Assembly (NCBI RefSeq): GCF_027409185.1
Contig: NC_084462.1
Span: forward strand, 24,279,577-24,343,576
DNA from: Cynocephalus volans
Taxonomy: Eukaryota; Chordata; Mammalia; Dermoptera; Cynocephalidae
Reading direction: 5' to 3'
Length of the DNA: 64,000 nt
Position numbers and translations under genes: made by a program. Within the stretch, counting starts at the first letter, position 1. Each line of letters starts with the position of its first letter. Below the pieces are notes generated by a model. It was not told the origin of the DNA. It did not search any database and saw only the letters and a list, made by a program, of their open reading frames with translations. This document shows positions 36,505 through 48,149 of this stretch, in pieces.

Positions 36505-37395
36505 AGTATAATATATTTACATCTGAAATAAATAGATTAAGCAGACATAAAACAATTAATGAAGATATAGATGATTGGAATAAAAATGAAGAAGCTAAAA
36601 CAAATAGGTTCAGAATTCTATTCTGAAGAAATAGAAAATACATATTATTTTCAAGGAAACCCGGTATACAAACAAAAATTTAGTCATTTGCTGGGTCACA
36701 AATGAACTCTAAACAAATTTCAAGGAATTGATATCACAAAGACCACATTTCTAGTCATAATGCAAATAAATAAGGGAAAAGCAAGAAGAAAAAGGTAGCA
36801 ACTTTTAAAGTTCAAAAACTTCAAAAATAATTCCTAAATAATTCACCAGTTAAAGAAGAAATCACTATGGGAATTATAAAACATGTAAAACAGAATAAAA
36901 ATGATGCTTCCACATATAAAAATTTGGAGAATACAGTTAAAACTGTGCTCACAGGGAAATTCATACCCTTAACCATTTTTATGTCATATAAGGAAGGTAG
37001 AAATAGATGAGTAAATTCTCCTGAATCACAAAAGTATAAAAAAGAAAGAAAATCTATGAGAAAGTAAAGGATCAGGCTGGCTGGTTGGCTCAGTTGTTTC
37101 CAGCACGGTGTTATAGCACCAAAGTCAAAGGGTTCAGATCCCTGTACTGGCCAGCCACCAAAAAAAAAAAGAAAAAGGAAAGAAAGAACTTGAGGGTATG
37201 AATGTTATAGATAGCAGCAGAAACTAATAAAATACAATGGAAAGTTTCTTTCTTGGTACTAGTTTCACCTAGGTATTTTCACCAACTCTCACTGACATCA
37301 GGACAAAATATTTTTAAATCAACTTGAATAACTGAAGATCTAACAAAATAATGAGAAATTGTCAGACGAAAATCTAAATGAAGGCAGGAATCCAG
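36505..37395 (+). mobile_element. Old L1 ORF2 fragment, split by a SINE
   Basis: ORF2 endonuclease-like text (TTGCTGGGTCACAAATGAACTC, AATTCATACCCTTAACC) without an open frame. A SINE interrupts at 37.07-37.17 kb. Confidence 0.65.
37074..37172 (+). repeat. tRNA-Ile-derived SINE monomer
   Basis: GGCTGGCTGGTTGGCTCAG, GGGTTCAGATCCCTGTACTG and GGCCAGCC, then an A-rich tail. Confidence 0.88.
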
Positions 37396-37698
37396 ATTTT
37401 AAAAATGAAGTGCTCAAGCCACGTTTGCCCTGAGATCATTTGCTCCGCTTGTATACTTAGTCTCTTCTCATGCCAGAATCCCGCTTTTTCCTTTAAGCCT
37501 AAAATCACTTGTAACCTTCTCTAGACATATAGCCAGACCAGTTTACTGTGCTACGTGTCTGTCCAGCAATGTCTGCCATAGAGCAGGTGCTCAACAAGCA
37601 TGTGTTGAATGAGAATAGAAATTGGATCACAGACAAGACTTAGGAGGAAGGATGTGACTTAGGGATGGAAAAAGCTTCCCAGATTCTGAATTTCTTAC

Positions 37699-38453
37699 CA
37701 TGCCAGCAGGGCCTCATCGTGTGCTGTGGTCACATTCAAGTAACTCCCACTCGAGTGACCAACTAAAGAGTTGCAGGGCAGGGTAGGCGGTTGAGCGCAG
37801 AACCAGAGCTCACTGGAAACCACGTCCCTGTACTGGCAGGTAGGTCCTTTTGCTCCAGTCGACTGAGGGTCAACATTGCAAATCACAATCTCTTTAGTTC
37901 CATTGGGCCCCTGGAAATATCCCCTAAAATCAACTGTGGCCCTTTTCTCTCTCCAGATTCTCCGCAGAACCCCAACTGCCTCGCTGGAGTGGATCAGCCG
38001 CACTTGCACCTGGGCCTCCCCAGCCCAGAGCAGGGGGAAGGACAACAGGTATGTGCCGTTCTCCAGATCCTGCACATCCCCAGGGACCCCTGCCTTCAAG
38101 TCTGGACCCAACAGCTGTGCCCGAAATAGATCCCCACCATGGGTCTTGGGTCTGCCCCTGTGGTCCCTGGCCACAAGGACAGCCTCTAGGTAGCCTCCCA
38201 GAACATAGCTAGCCTGGACAGGATCCTTCAGGTGGTAGGTGGAGGTCTGGGGACTGGTGGAGGCCAAAAAGTCCCCCCTGTCTCCTGGGGTCGGAGGCCA
38301 GTACAGAGTACGGGTCAGGTTGGTGAGCTCCTGGGGGAGAGAGTCCAAGAGTGGGAGAGATTCCGTGGAATTGGAGACAGATTTAGAGACAGGACGGGGT
38401 CCTGGAGGACGATAGATGGTGCTTTCAGGCCAGGATGTCTTGAAATAGAATAT
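37699..38453 (-). CDS. NXPE-family main exon (neurexophilin-like domain), intact copy
   Basis: A 755-nt exon between acceptor CTACCCACAG and donor GTAAGA. It encodes residues 33-283 of the 558-residue model and ends in phase 2 within a Trp codon. The sequence has the NXPE pattern: a juxtamembrane stretch, then GGYLEAVLVARDHRGRPKTHGGDLFRAQL, of which HGGD and the following DLENGTYLLSFPLLWAGE are family hallmarks, then a cysteine-rich end (CQY, WFCAQPPTLPC). Sequons NST, NLT, NGT, NGT and NVT suggest a glycosylated lumenal protein. There is no internal stop. The paralogous exon at 51.4-52.7 kb aligns along its length and carries the disabling changes that this one lacks. NXPE1 has been linked to O-acetylation of mucin sialic acid. 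The exact orthologue among NXPE1-5 cannot be fixed by reading alone. Confidence 0.9.
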
Positions 38454-38489
38454 CTGTGGGTAGAGAAGGAGGAATCTATCAGTGGTTAG

Positions 38490-39755
38490 TGTTTCTTTCA
38501 TTTTCTTCTGGGAAGGAGATTTCCAATCACCAAACCTAGTCCCCTCTGCCAGGGGTACCCAGGAGTCTTGCTTGCCTGCATCATGCCATCTGTCACCCTT
38601 AAGCCTGGTATCTGAGTCACCACCACCTTTATTTGAAAGGAGCATCTCATGTTGTGAAGATGAAGTTGTGTCTCTGGTTTAGCTCAACAATCCCCTTCTC
38701 TCAGCCTTCTTATTCCCTCCACTACCAACCCCCAATGTGGCATTCTAAGTGTCCCCTCTTCTCCTGTTCCCTCTCTCCACAACTCCACCCCCACCGTCTC
38801 CACACCAATTTTCCAGTTGAGAGTCAGGGGTGGCTGAGACCTTCCTTCGATGCTCCTGAGGGTCATAGAAGAGTGAGACGAGACCATCCCTCAGTGACCT
38901 CCCTCTGTAATTGGGCTGAGCTAGGGGTGAGAAGGGATTCAACCACAGAAAGCATTGGGAAAGCAAGAAAATGTAGAAAGGCACAGAACAGGTATGGGTT
39001 GGCAAAAGGAGATACAGCACATTCTTTCCAAGGAAAACATGGTGTTTGCTATGACATGGAGTCCTCTCCAGGGGCCCAGATTTTTCTTTTCTCATAGTCT
39101 GAGAAACACAAAATCACAAATACAGACCAGAGAAGTAGAAGAATCCAAAAGAGAAGAACACCAGAGAGAGGCCACGTTTTATGTGATGTGGGTTGTAGTG
39201 GATGGGAAAGGGAATCTAGGCACCTGGCCTATGGGATACTCACTTATACCCATCAATGGTCCCTTCTTAATCAGACAAGTGTGATTCAGAAAAAAAGCAC
39301 CCCACTGACACATGTCAAATTCCAATCTGTAGGAAGATGGCCCAAGATCTACCAAGCAAATTTATACTGGAATTAGAAGTTTGAGCTTCAGAGACATCAT
39401 CTTCTACTTGGAAGGTTGGTAGTGCAGCTATGTCCAATGTCATGAGGCACAGGGATGACAAACCTGCTTTCCCCCTTTAATTGTCTTCTAAACTGACTAT
39501 TTACCTCCTCTGTTAAATTGTAAACTCTTGGAGTGTTGCATTTTCTCTGGATCTAGCACAATGGATTGTGGAAAATCCTCAGTGGGTGGCTTAGTTATAA
39601 AAATGTGGCCTCTAGGCAAAAGCCAACACAGAAGCCTTTGGCATGAGGGTGAGGAGCATAGATAGAGGGAACACTGTTCTAGGGGCAGAAATAGTAAGAG
39701 AGGAGTCCAGATTCACAGGTCATAAGTTAACAGGGATTCTGGCTTTGATCACCAT
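38490..39755. other. 5' side of the intact NXPE main exon
   Basis: The first 170 bases are homologous to the same position of the upstream copy (52.66-52.83 kb), so the duplication extends into this intron. A pyrimidine-rich stretch at 38.70-38.82 kb is matched at about 53.05-53.11 kb. No equivalent of the signal-anchor exon (KLF..TPFTWHK) was found here. Confidence 0.6.
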
Positions 39756-40148
39756 GGTACCCTGAATAATGGCCCTTGAAGATATCCGTGTCCTGATTTC
39801 TGTCCACTGCGAATATGTCACCCTATGTGACAAAAGGAACTCTGTATATGTGATTAAGTTAAGGGTCATATTAGGGGAAGATTATCCTAAATTATCCAGC
39901 TCAAAATGTAATCACAAGTGTCCTTATAAGAGGTAGGAATTTTACTACAGAGGCAGAGATGATGCTATGATGGGAGCAGAGGGGCAGAGGCAGAGAGACT
40001 TGAAGATCTGAAGATGCTCCACTGGAGTTTGGATCCTCATACTGGCCAGCCACCAAAAGAAGAAGCAGCTGCTACACTGCTGGCTTTTGACATGGAGGAA
40101 GTGACCATGAGCCAATGGATGCAGGCAGCCTCTAGAAATTGAAAGGGG
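39756..40148 (+). repeat. Ancient interspersed repeat with a SINE fragment
   Basis: TACCCTGAATAATGGCCCTTGAAGATATC..., TGATTAAGTTAAGG, TAATCACAAGTGTCCTTATAAGAGG, then a SINE-like end TACTGGCCAGCCACC (about 40040-40060) and GCAGGCAGCCTCTAGAAATTG. Class of the old repeat not assigned. Confidence 0.5.
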
Positions 40149-41737
40149 GGGGCAGCTTCCAGTCAAGATGGTTGGATAGACGGTCCCCAGCATCAGTCTC
40201 TCCCACAAAGTGACTAATTTACAACTATTAATAGTAATGACAGCCAAGCTGGGGCCACTAAGCTCAGGGGAAGAGGGGAAGACACCTATGGAGTGGATGA
40301 TGGTCGGAGAAGCTATGAAGAGCGAAAGAAAAATCCTCCCGGCCACTTCCTGGTTGAGGCTGCTGAGCACACAGAGCAGGAGCTGGAAAAAGCCGCAGCT
40401 GTGCCCTTCAGATGAAGTTGTTTGCAGGCACCAGGGGAGAAGAGGGCCTTGGTGCTCCCAGGCCATCAATAATTGGGTTCCTGTGGATCCACATTGGACT
40501 GAGGAGCCACAACAACTGAAAAAAAGGAGCCACTCAGAGACTGGCAAGTCATTGCAAGGGACAGGAGCATGGCCCGTCCCATGGGAATTGTCTGGAACAT
40601 AGGTGCTGGGGGAGATGGGCCCACCGGGAGAACACTGGGGCATAGCAAGGACAGCTGATCTGCCTCCCAATCAGCATGGGACCACTCAGAGGACACCGGT
40701 CAGGAATATAGAATTGCATGGGGTGTGGTTTGATGAAAAGACTCAGGCCCAGACCAGTGTTTCTACACAAGTCAGGTGCACTGGATTTCACTAGACCCAG
40801 AAGTATCTATAAAGTCAACCATAAAAACTGGAGCTGCACAAAAAGCCTTCTCTAGGGAATCAGCAGCCAAGCAGCAATTTAGCTCAACCACACAGCTCAA
40901 GTACTGGTCCGCATGGGAAGTTCCCCCACTTCAGAAGTAAGCAAAGGACAACAAATTAGTTCTAACACAGAGTTAAAGTGGTGGGAACAGGAAATAACCC
41001 AACACAGAACTGAGAGAAAGGACAAAGTACCCACGACCAGAGACAAAATTTGATATTAACTAGTAAAGGTCTCATTTCACCAAAGAACACCTATAACATG
41101 TAGAAGGTCTGGAAGTCCTCTGGGCTACCAAGCCAGAAAGTGGGGAGGGCTGGGGGCTTCAGCCATGCCCCCAGCACTTGCAACCAGGCCCGAGGGTGGT
41201 GGCCTCGGGCTTCGGTCACACTCCGACAACACAGGCAACCAGCCCAGTGATGACCACCAAGCCACCACCGGAAGTGCCCCGGGCTCTCCCAAGCCAGGGT
41301 TGTAGGGCGCTGAGGGCCTCAGTCACAGCCCCCCCACACAAGCAACCAGCTCAGGGCCGACCACCCAGATGTCAGAAATGAAAAATGATACAACTACAGC
41401 TGATGCAGATATGAAAAAGATGATACACTTGTGGAAATAAGTGAAACAAGTCAGGCACAGAAAGATAAATACCACATGTTCTCACTTATTGGTGGGAGCT
41501 AAAAATTAATATATAAATTCACACACACACACACACACACACAAAACCGGGGGGGGGGAAGAAGATATAACAACCACAATTACTTGAAGTTGATACGACA
41601 AGCAAACAGAAAGGACATTGTTGGGGGGATGGGGGGAGGGAGAAGGGAGGGAGGTTTTGGTGATGGGGAGCAATAATCAGCCACAATGTATATCGAGAAA
41701 ATAAAATTTTTTAAAAAAATTTTTAAAAAATAGACAC
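40149..41737 (+). mobile_element. Internally deleted L1 keeping both ends
   Basis: It starts GGCAGCTTCCAGTCAAGATGG, with the CAAGATGG start signal as in the full-length L1, and runs through about 1.2 kb of 5' UTR-like, GC-rich sequence. It then passes near 41380-41420 directly to L1 3' text: AAACAAGTCAGGCACAGAAAG, GGTGGGAGCTAAAAATTAAT, (CA)n, a G-rich run and CAATGTATATCGAGAAAATAAAA. ORF1 and nearly all of ORF2 are absent. The 3' end matches the end of the antisense L1 at 26.2-26.5 kb. Non-autonomous. Confidence 0.78.
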
Positions 41738-41739
41738 AT

Positions 41740-42660
41740 TTCTAGAAAACTGTGCCAAAGCTGACTCATGAGGAGACAGAAAACATCATTAGCGTACCAT
41801 TTTTGAAAAGGTTTCCTTTCTCACAAGAAAAACTATAGGCTCAGTTAGCTTCACCAGTGAGTGTTATCTAATATGTAACAAACAAATAATTTCAATCTTG
41901 CAAACATCTTTCCGAGACTAGAAAGAAAAGGGGGGGCGGGGCGGAATTCCCAATTCCTTCTGCAAGGCTAGCGTCACCCTACTAAAATCTGACAGGACTA
42001 CTATGAGAAAGGACAATTACAGGCCAGTTTCACTTATGAATATAGATGTACAAATTCTAAACAAAATGTTAGTAAACCAAATCTAGCAATGTATAAAAAA
42101 GGTAGTCCATCACAGCGAGGTTGGGTTTATCTCAGATATGCAAGCTTGCTTTTACAGAAATAATTTGTGTTGTTCATATCTTCTATATTTATATGAATTT
42201 GGGGGGTCTACTTAATTAGTAATTAAGAGAAGTGTGTTGAAAACTCCCCACTACGATAGTACACTTGCAGATTTTTTCTTTTAGTTCCAACAATTTTTTG
42301 CTTAAGTTTAGAGACTATTTTATTAAATGCATTCTTGTTTAGAATTGTAATATATTCTCAGTGAGTTGAATTTTTAATATTATATGGTGATCCACACTAT
42401 TTCTAATGATGATCTTTGTCTTAAAGTCTATTTTTTTCCTTTATTATTATAATTAAGCCAGCTTTCTTTGGTTAGAATTTACCTCACATATTTTTCTTCT
42501 ATTTTTAATTTTCAATGTTCTTCTCCAGTCCTTGACCATGTGAATATATGATTTCCATAGAGGTAAAACAATAGGCCATTTATAGTTTTTTATTCTGCTT
42601 AAATTTTTTTTCTTACCATTTTAGACAAAGCTAACCTTTTCCTTAAAATATCCTTCAAGG
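41740..42660. mobile_element. Old L1 fragments in opposite orientations
   Basis: 41740-42145 reads as plus-strand ORF2 (GACAATTACAGGCCAGTTTC, ATAGATGTACAAATTCTAAAC). 42150-42660 reads as antisense L1-like text (GTGTTGAAAACTCCCCACTACG). No open frames. Confidence 0.6.
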
Positions 42661-44165
42661 TTCAGCTCAATAGAGATTAGTTAGAAACAACCTAACTGTC
42701 AAAGAAATGATGATTACATCATAAATAATGGTAGTTACAAACCAATATAAATGAAAGCTTTGGGTCATCCTACCAAGTAAGCCACCAAGAATTGCAGAGG
42801 CGATAGCTAGAGGTGAGGGGAACGTAGAATAAACAGAGAAAGAGGGAGAGGATGACTACCAGTTGCCGCCCTCAGACCCACTGCAGCAAGAGGGGCTGCG
42901 GGTCATCGCACTGACCTCCCTCCTGTGAGTCTCCTCTCATGAAGGAAAGCCCCTGGGAACCACAGAGGAGTTGCTCCCTGACCTTGTATGAAAATGTAGC
43001 TCTGTGCAGTACGAAGGGGTAGACTGCGGCAGCCATGAGAGTGCATTTTGCAAACCTCTAACAACAGGGACTGTAACTGACTGAGGCACCCACTGCTAGT
43101 CAAATCCTGCACAGTGAAGCCCTTTTCCCATGGGATGCTCCCAACCGATGACAGGGCACAGCAGAAATACTAAAGCTGGCCCATCCCTGGGAGATGCAGG
43201 ACTGCCCTGATGGTCACCTTTGATTCAAGGACTTCCCAACACTCCTGCCAAACTTTCCTTAGACTGGACAGTGGCCTAGCATGCTCCTTCCCATGCTCCT
43301 TTACTCAAGGTCAGCCTTGCATCAAGGCTGACAGCTGTCCCAGCCTCACCTGCTACCTCCACATTATCTCTCACAGGTGTTTCTTCTGCAATAATGTTTG
43401 CATTTCTAATCCTGTCTCAGCACCTACTTCTTGGAAGACCTGCACTGAACAACGGGCATAGCAAAATCCTCCTAAATGTCCATTAGGACATTGGAATAAT
43501 CCCATCACATATATCTGAAGTGAAAAAGAAAAAAGAAAAGGGAAGGGGGATAGAAAAAAATTTTGCTACTGAAAAATTATTGGGAATATATATGCTTAAA
43601 CCATGATTATCTCCCAGTCATGGGATTCTAGGTGATTTTTATTTTCTTTATTCATGTTTTTTGGTGATTTTTCAAATTTTCTTCAAAAAGCATGCATTAC
43701 TTTTTCCAATTAGCAGAAACAGTTCATTTCACAAACCACTACATAAGACTCCTTATAAATGTACATTCAGGCTTTCCACGAGGGTAGCCTTGATAAGCTG
43801 AATCGGAACCCATCTCATATTTTTGCAAGGCTCACTGACACCTTAAATGGAGAAGAGGGCACATAAAATGACAATCTTCATACGTACTGATCGTGGATGT
43901 TGCTGTCTCTGTCCCCTCCCTCATCCCTCAGCACTGCTTTTACATGTGGGAACTAAAACTCTGGAGATGAACTGGGCCACTTCCGTGTTTCCCTCCTTTT
44001 TCTTCTCCTGCCATTGCCCAAGTCCCAATTCTTGCTGGTCAATTTTATGAACTGTACAGTTGCTGGAGGTAAGAGAAAAGATACTGACAGCTGAGGGGGG
44101 AAGGATTCCTGGCTTGATGGTCACACTAGTTTCCCCATCACCCATCCCAGGACCCTCGGGAGCAC
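42661..44165. other. Intergenic spacer between the two NXPE copies
   Basis: No gene recognised. 42.85-43.45 kb is relatively GC-rich and repeat-poor. Several short open stretches lack family features. This is where a promoter or first exon of the downstream NXPE copy would be expected, but I see no candidate. Confidence 0.45.
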
Positions 44166-44698
44166 TCAGGTGGGGCAGATGAAGGAGAGGAGTAAGTCCA
44201 CCTCATTGCCGACGATGAGTGGCCCCGGGTGGATATTGTCTGGCGGGGCCAGGCTGGAGGTCATTTCCCAGGCATCCACAAGGGCCACACGGAGGTCAGC
44301 GAAGGCAGTTCGCAGGAGCCAATTCAACTGGAGGGTGAACCCGTCACTCCCATACACAGACTTGTAGCCGGTGTAGGCCAGTTTGATGACCACAAGAGTG
44401 CTGGGTTCCCGGGCCAGCAGGGCGGCCACGGCCACCCAGATCCCTGTCAATCGTCACACGAAAATGGATGGAGGGAAGGTGGTGAAGTGAGCTCCCAGGC
44501 CCAGCACCACCATGGTGTGGGGGCCCCCGGCCAGGCCCCCCAGCTGCCAGGCCACAGAGTGCAGGGAGGCCACTGGTGTGTGGAGCGAGCGCAGGGGCCA
44601 GCCGTGGGCTCGCCAGTGCAGCACTATGCCCCGAGAGGTCTCCACCGCCATCAGGGGCCCCGTCTGGTATGTGACATGTAGATCCACTGGCTTCAGGG
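44166..44698 (-). pseudogene. NXPE-family last exon, upstream copy, with a nonsense codon
   Basis: Same length as the intact last exon (533 nt) and very similar in sequence. It contains GLGAHFTTFP, VVIKLAYTGYKSVYG, LVDAWEM, PDNIHPG and the terminal SFICPT. At 44456-44454 the intact copy's CGA (Arg of FVRRLAG) is TGA here, a typical CpG decay change. The acceptor AG is preserved. The high similarity of this exon to 5.48-6.01 kb, compared with the more diverged main exons, would fit gene conversion or uneven constraint. Confidence 0.93.
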
Positions 44699-46258
44699 CT
44701 GTGTGGAGTGTGAGGGTGGTCAGGGGTTAGCATAGGGCTGTACTTTTCATTTAAAACTACAAAGGATCTAGGTTCTCTTTTCTCTTAGCACATAGGTATC
44801 CTACGACCACCTGGTTTTGCTCTTCCTAATGTGTGATATTACCAGTCACCTCTTAGTTCCCAAATGTGAAGGCTTACTCTCAGTCCCCAGACACTTGAGC
44901 AGGAGGGTAGACAACATCACACAGGCCTCCAGGTCTCCAGGTGGGGCAGCTGGTGTTTTCAGATAGCTCGTGTAAACAAACAGCAGCCCACTTCCAGACT
45001 ATTTCATGCCAAGAGGCCTGATAAGGCAACTTTCATGCTTGTGAGTAAGAAGGTAGAGCAATGGGGGTTCAGGGGGGTTCCCTTCATGAGAACACAGACC
45101 CGTGTGGACGCTACACACCTCTCTGTGGGGTGATGGAAGACAGGTGGTGGAGGGGGTGGGTGCTCATGTTCTCTTTTCTTGCTCATCCTTGGCTCTCATG
45201 TTACCCTTTTTCCGCAGTAAGGCATATTCCTTCATTCACGTTATGTTACATTGTGGAATTTGTCCCAAACCCTAGTGAAAGGTGAAGACTCAGATAAGAC
45301 TCAGCTTGCATAACAGTCTGACCTCTTTTAACTTTTATCCCCAAAGAAGTAAATACCAAAACTCTGTCTGAAGCACTGACATCTCACTTCAACTCCTATC
45401 TTGTGTCTTCAAATGCCTCATCCACTCGTTTCCCTAGAGGTCCCCTCCCACCTCTTTAACCCAGTGTGAAGGGCTATGAAATAAATACACCATCTCCTCC
45501 TACTCCTGCCCCCTGGCTGCCAATCCAGGCACCCCAGTGACCTCCATTTCCAGTTCGTTTTGTGTTTATCTAGAGTTATTCGGTCATTTCCATTCATTCT
45601 AGAACCAATCACTCAGCAAGTACTGTCAAGCCCTCCAGCATCCTTCCTTTACTGCTGACACTATACTTCTTTACCAGTTCAGCCTCTCCCTGCCTCACAT
45701 GTGGACTGTACAGCTGTGTTATGACTGGGCTTTGCCCTCTCTTTTTTCAGTCCCATCAGTCTAACGAACTGAAAACTCTGCTTAAAAACATCCAGTGTAT
45801 GGCTGGCCCGTGGCTCAGTTGGGAGAGTGTGGTGCTGATAACACCAAGTCAAGGGTTAAGATCCTCTTACCAGTCATCTTTTAAAAACAAACAAACAAAC
45901 AAACAAAGAAAAACATCCAGTGTCTCCCAATTGTCACAACACAAACCCCTAAATCCTGGTTTCTCGGCAATTCTCTTCTTAAATTCCAACTCTGTTCCTC
46001 CAGTACCCCTCAGCAAGTCCTCAGCTCCAGACAAGCTTGTGCATATACCTGCTCTCCTGTAATGTGGAGATTACGCATAATCAAGTCACCTGTTTCTCAG
46101 CCCTTCCCCTGCCCCAAAGCAGGCGTCCTGTCCTTTCACATCACTCTACTGAAACCCAGGCATTTTGCACCATTGACATGATGTTTCCTGCCTTCTCACA
46201 GCCCTCTTTCTCCTCTTGTTCTTTTCAGTGTCCTACTCCCTCCCCCATGGCTACTCAC
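44699..46258. other. Intron of the dead NXPE copy
   Basis: Apart from the SINE at 45.8 kb I see no feature. The sequence lies between the last and GDS exons of the pseudogene. Confidence 0.5.
45799..45908 (+). repeat. tRNA-Ile-derived SINE monomer with exact target duplication
   Basis: Body TGGCTGGCCCGTGGCTCAG, CAAGTCAAGGGTTAAGATCC, tail (AAAC)n. It is flanked by an exact 15-bp duplication AAAAACATCCAGTGT at 45784-45798 and 45909-45923, which marks a young insertion. Confidence 0.95.
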
Positions 46259-46440
46259 AGGGCACGGTGTCACACAGATATTCCCAGCACTGCCGGAATG
46301 TGGAGCCCCCCCATCATGTGGACGATGTGGCCATCCAGAATGCTGTCAGCAGTGGGAAGGAGTGGCAGGCGCAGGCCAGCGGAAGCCAGAGGGCTTTGGG
46401 GCTGGGATCCCAGGGTAGCCTGGCTGTTCAGGGGACAGAA
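46259..46440 (-). pseudogene. NXPE-family GDS exon, upstream copy, frameshifted through the active site
   Basis: Matches the exon at 22.5-22.7 kb and keeps an acceptor (GCTTACAG) and donor (GTGAGT). It is about 31 nt shorter. One deletion of 9 nt removes residues before GHIVHMMG. One extra G in the run after ATGATG converts the GDST reading into GGLH, so the nucleophilic Ser is lost and the frame shifts. Clear inactivation of the esterase domain. Confidence 0.9.
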
Positions 46441-46532
46441 CTGTAAGCAAAACGATGAGCAGGTACAGAAGAGGCTAAAGCTGTGAGCGTGAAGTAAGTG
46501 CTGCCCTTTCTGCAAGCCCCGGTGCCACTGGC

Positions 46533-46606
46533 CCAGACTCTCTCTCCTCTCCCTGGCCATGACGATTGGAGAAATACACCGAGGGAGGACGTTGCCTGTC
46601 ACATTC
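46533..46606 (-). pseudogene. NXPE-family small exon, upstream copy, donor lost
   Basis: Counterpart of the 80-nt exon at 24.4 kb. The acceptor TTCTTTAG is kept and the reading starts NVTGNVLPRCISPI. At the expected donor, GTGAGT of the intact copy is replaced by GCCAGT, and the exon is about 6 nt shorter. A GC donor with this context would be weak. Part of the dead upstream paralogue. Confidence 0.8.
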
Positions 46607-47415
46607 CTAAAGAAAAACCAACTGGCAGGAAGGGGAGCCCTTAATGGAAGTGTGTGAGGGGAGGAATCCTGAGCTAAGGCAAAGGCGGGAGTGGGGTGGG
46701 GGGTGGGGGGGTTCTTGGAGGAGAGAGGTTCTCAGAGTCAAGGGCTTTTGTGCCAGCGTCAGGCTCCTGGGAGGTAGTGAGGGCTTAGAAGGAGGAGACA
46801 GGTTGGAAACAAGTTCAGAGATCCAGGTTCTTTGAATTTCCTTGTCGCAGGGATTTCATCTGTGTAGAAAGCAGATTTGTTTTAAAATGTACCCAGGATT
46901 TGGTTTTATTTAGGTGTGGTGAGGCCAACATATCAGGAGATAATTCCCATTGAAGAAATAGTTTGTTACTTGAGTTCCCAAGGTGAAGGGGCACAGCATG
47001 TCACGCAGGCCACACAGGAAAGCATGGGGGTCAGTCAGCAGGTGGACGGAGTGAGGGAAAAGGATGGGCTGAAGGCTCCATTGCAGTTTTCACGGGAAGG
47101 AATGGGCAAGGCGGGTACGTCACTGAGCAGGTTTATGATGGGCTAATTTGAATAATTTGGGTGGGCTCTGGGCTATAGAGATGGTCTTCAGTTGTCTGGC
47201 ATCTGGCCATGGGGTGATTTAGGGCTGGGAATGGTATACGGGGCTGCAGGAACCTGACAAAAGGAGGCGGTATGGTCTCAGGATTGAGTGGTTTGCATGT
47301 CAAAGGCATCCTCACAGGCACGCTGTTTGCTATCTCTAGTGGTTAGCTGACCCTGACAGGGGCAGTCCCTCCCTGGATCCACAAGGCTCTAGGATAATAA
47401 AGCATCATAAAATTC
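46607..47415. other. Intron of the dead NXPE copy, no feature assigned
   Basis: G-rich stretch at 46690-46710. No repeat or exon recognised. Confidence 0.45.
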
Positions 47416-47431
47416 AGAAAACAGGCTGGCC

Positions 47432-48011
47432 AAAGGCTTCGGTGCCCTGCCTGGGGGCCCGGGGCATGGAGCTGGAGACCAGACCACCCCTACAACCAGG
47501 CAAACCGCCAGTGCCAAGGAGCATACCAGAAACATCACCTCCGTGTGGATCGCCCACCACAGCCACCACAGTAACCACGGCTGCCACGTAAGTGGCTGGA
47601 TGACACAACCACCACACAGATGGTCCACCAGCCACTGGAGTGCCCTGACACAAGGAGAGTCACCAGCAGAGACCAAAGAAAAGAAGAGGATGTCTCTCTC
47701 CACAAAGCCCATTCCAGAGTGACAGCAGAAGCATCTGCTCTATGATAATATTGGGGGACATGAACGCACCTCTCAGCATTGGACAGATCACCTAGGCAGC
47801 AAATCAACAGAGTAACCATTACTCTTTCAGAGGGAGAGAAGAAATCTAGGGTTATCAGTGGGGGGGGGGATGGGGAGAGATTGGACAAGGGGCATAGAGA
47901 ATAAGTACAACTTGTAACAAAATACATACTAGTAATATTGATTTGATCAATGTATGTCAATTGAATCCCCAGAATATGTATAATCAATTATGATTCAATA
48001 AAAACAAAGAA
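47432..48011 (+). mobile_element. Short internally deleted L1 with exact target duplication
   Basis: About 580 bp. The 5' part (47432-47745) matches the 5' UTR of the L1 at 8.3-8.49 kb (GAGTCACCAGCAGAG, AGAGTGACAGCAGAAG). It then jumps into the ORF2 endonuclease region (ATTGGGGGACATGAACGC, CATTGGACAGATCACC), equivalent to about 10.07 kb of that L1, then into a 3' UTR with a G-rich run and AATAAAAACAAAGAA tail. It is flanked by the exact 16-bp duplication AGAAAACAGGCTGGCC (47416-47431 and 48012-48027). It landed eight bases inside a SINE, whose body continues at 48028. Confidence 0.88.
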
Positions 48012-48019
48012 AGAAAACA

Positions 48020-48092
48020 GGCTGGCCGGTTAGAATACAGTGCTGATAACACCAAGTCAAGAGTTCGGATTCCCGTACTGGCCAGCCGCCAA
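48020..48092 (+). repeat. tRNA-Ile-derived SINE monomer split by an L1
   Basis: GGCTGGCCGGTTAGAATACAG, GAGTTCGGATTCCCGTACTG, GGCCAGCC, A-rich tail. Its first eight bases also occur at 47424-47431, left of the L1 insertion. Confidence 0.88.
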
Positions 48093-48149
48093 ATAAAATA
48101 AAACACAGAAAATACAAAACACAATTAGTGCACGAAGATGTTTGGAGCC

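Noticed and set aside
40210-40670. Overlapping open frames of 130 and 241 codons
   Set aside because: They lie in the L1-type 5' UTR of the deleted element and show no protein family features.
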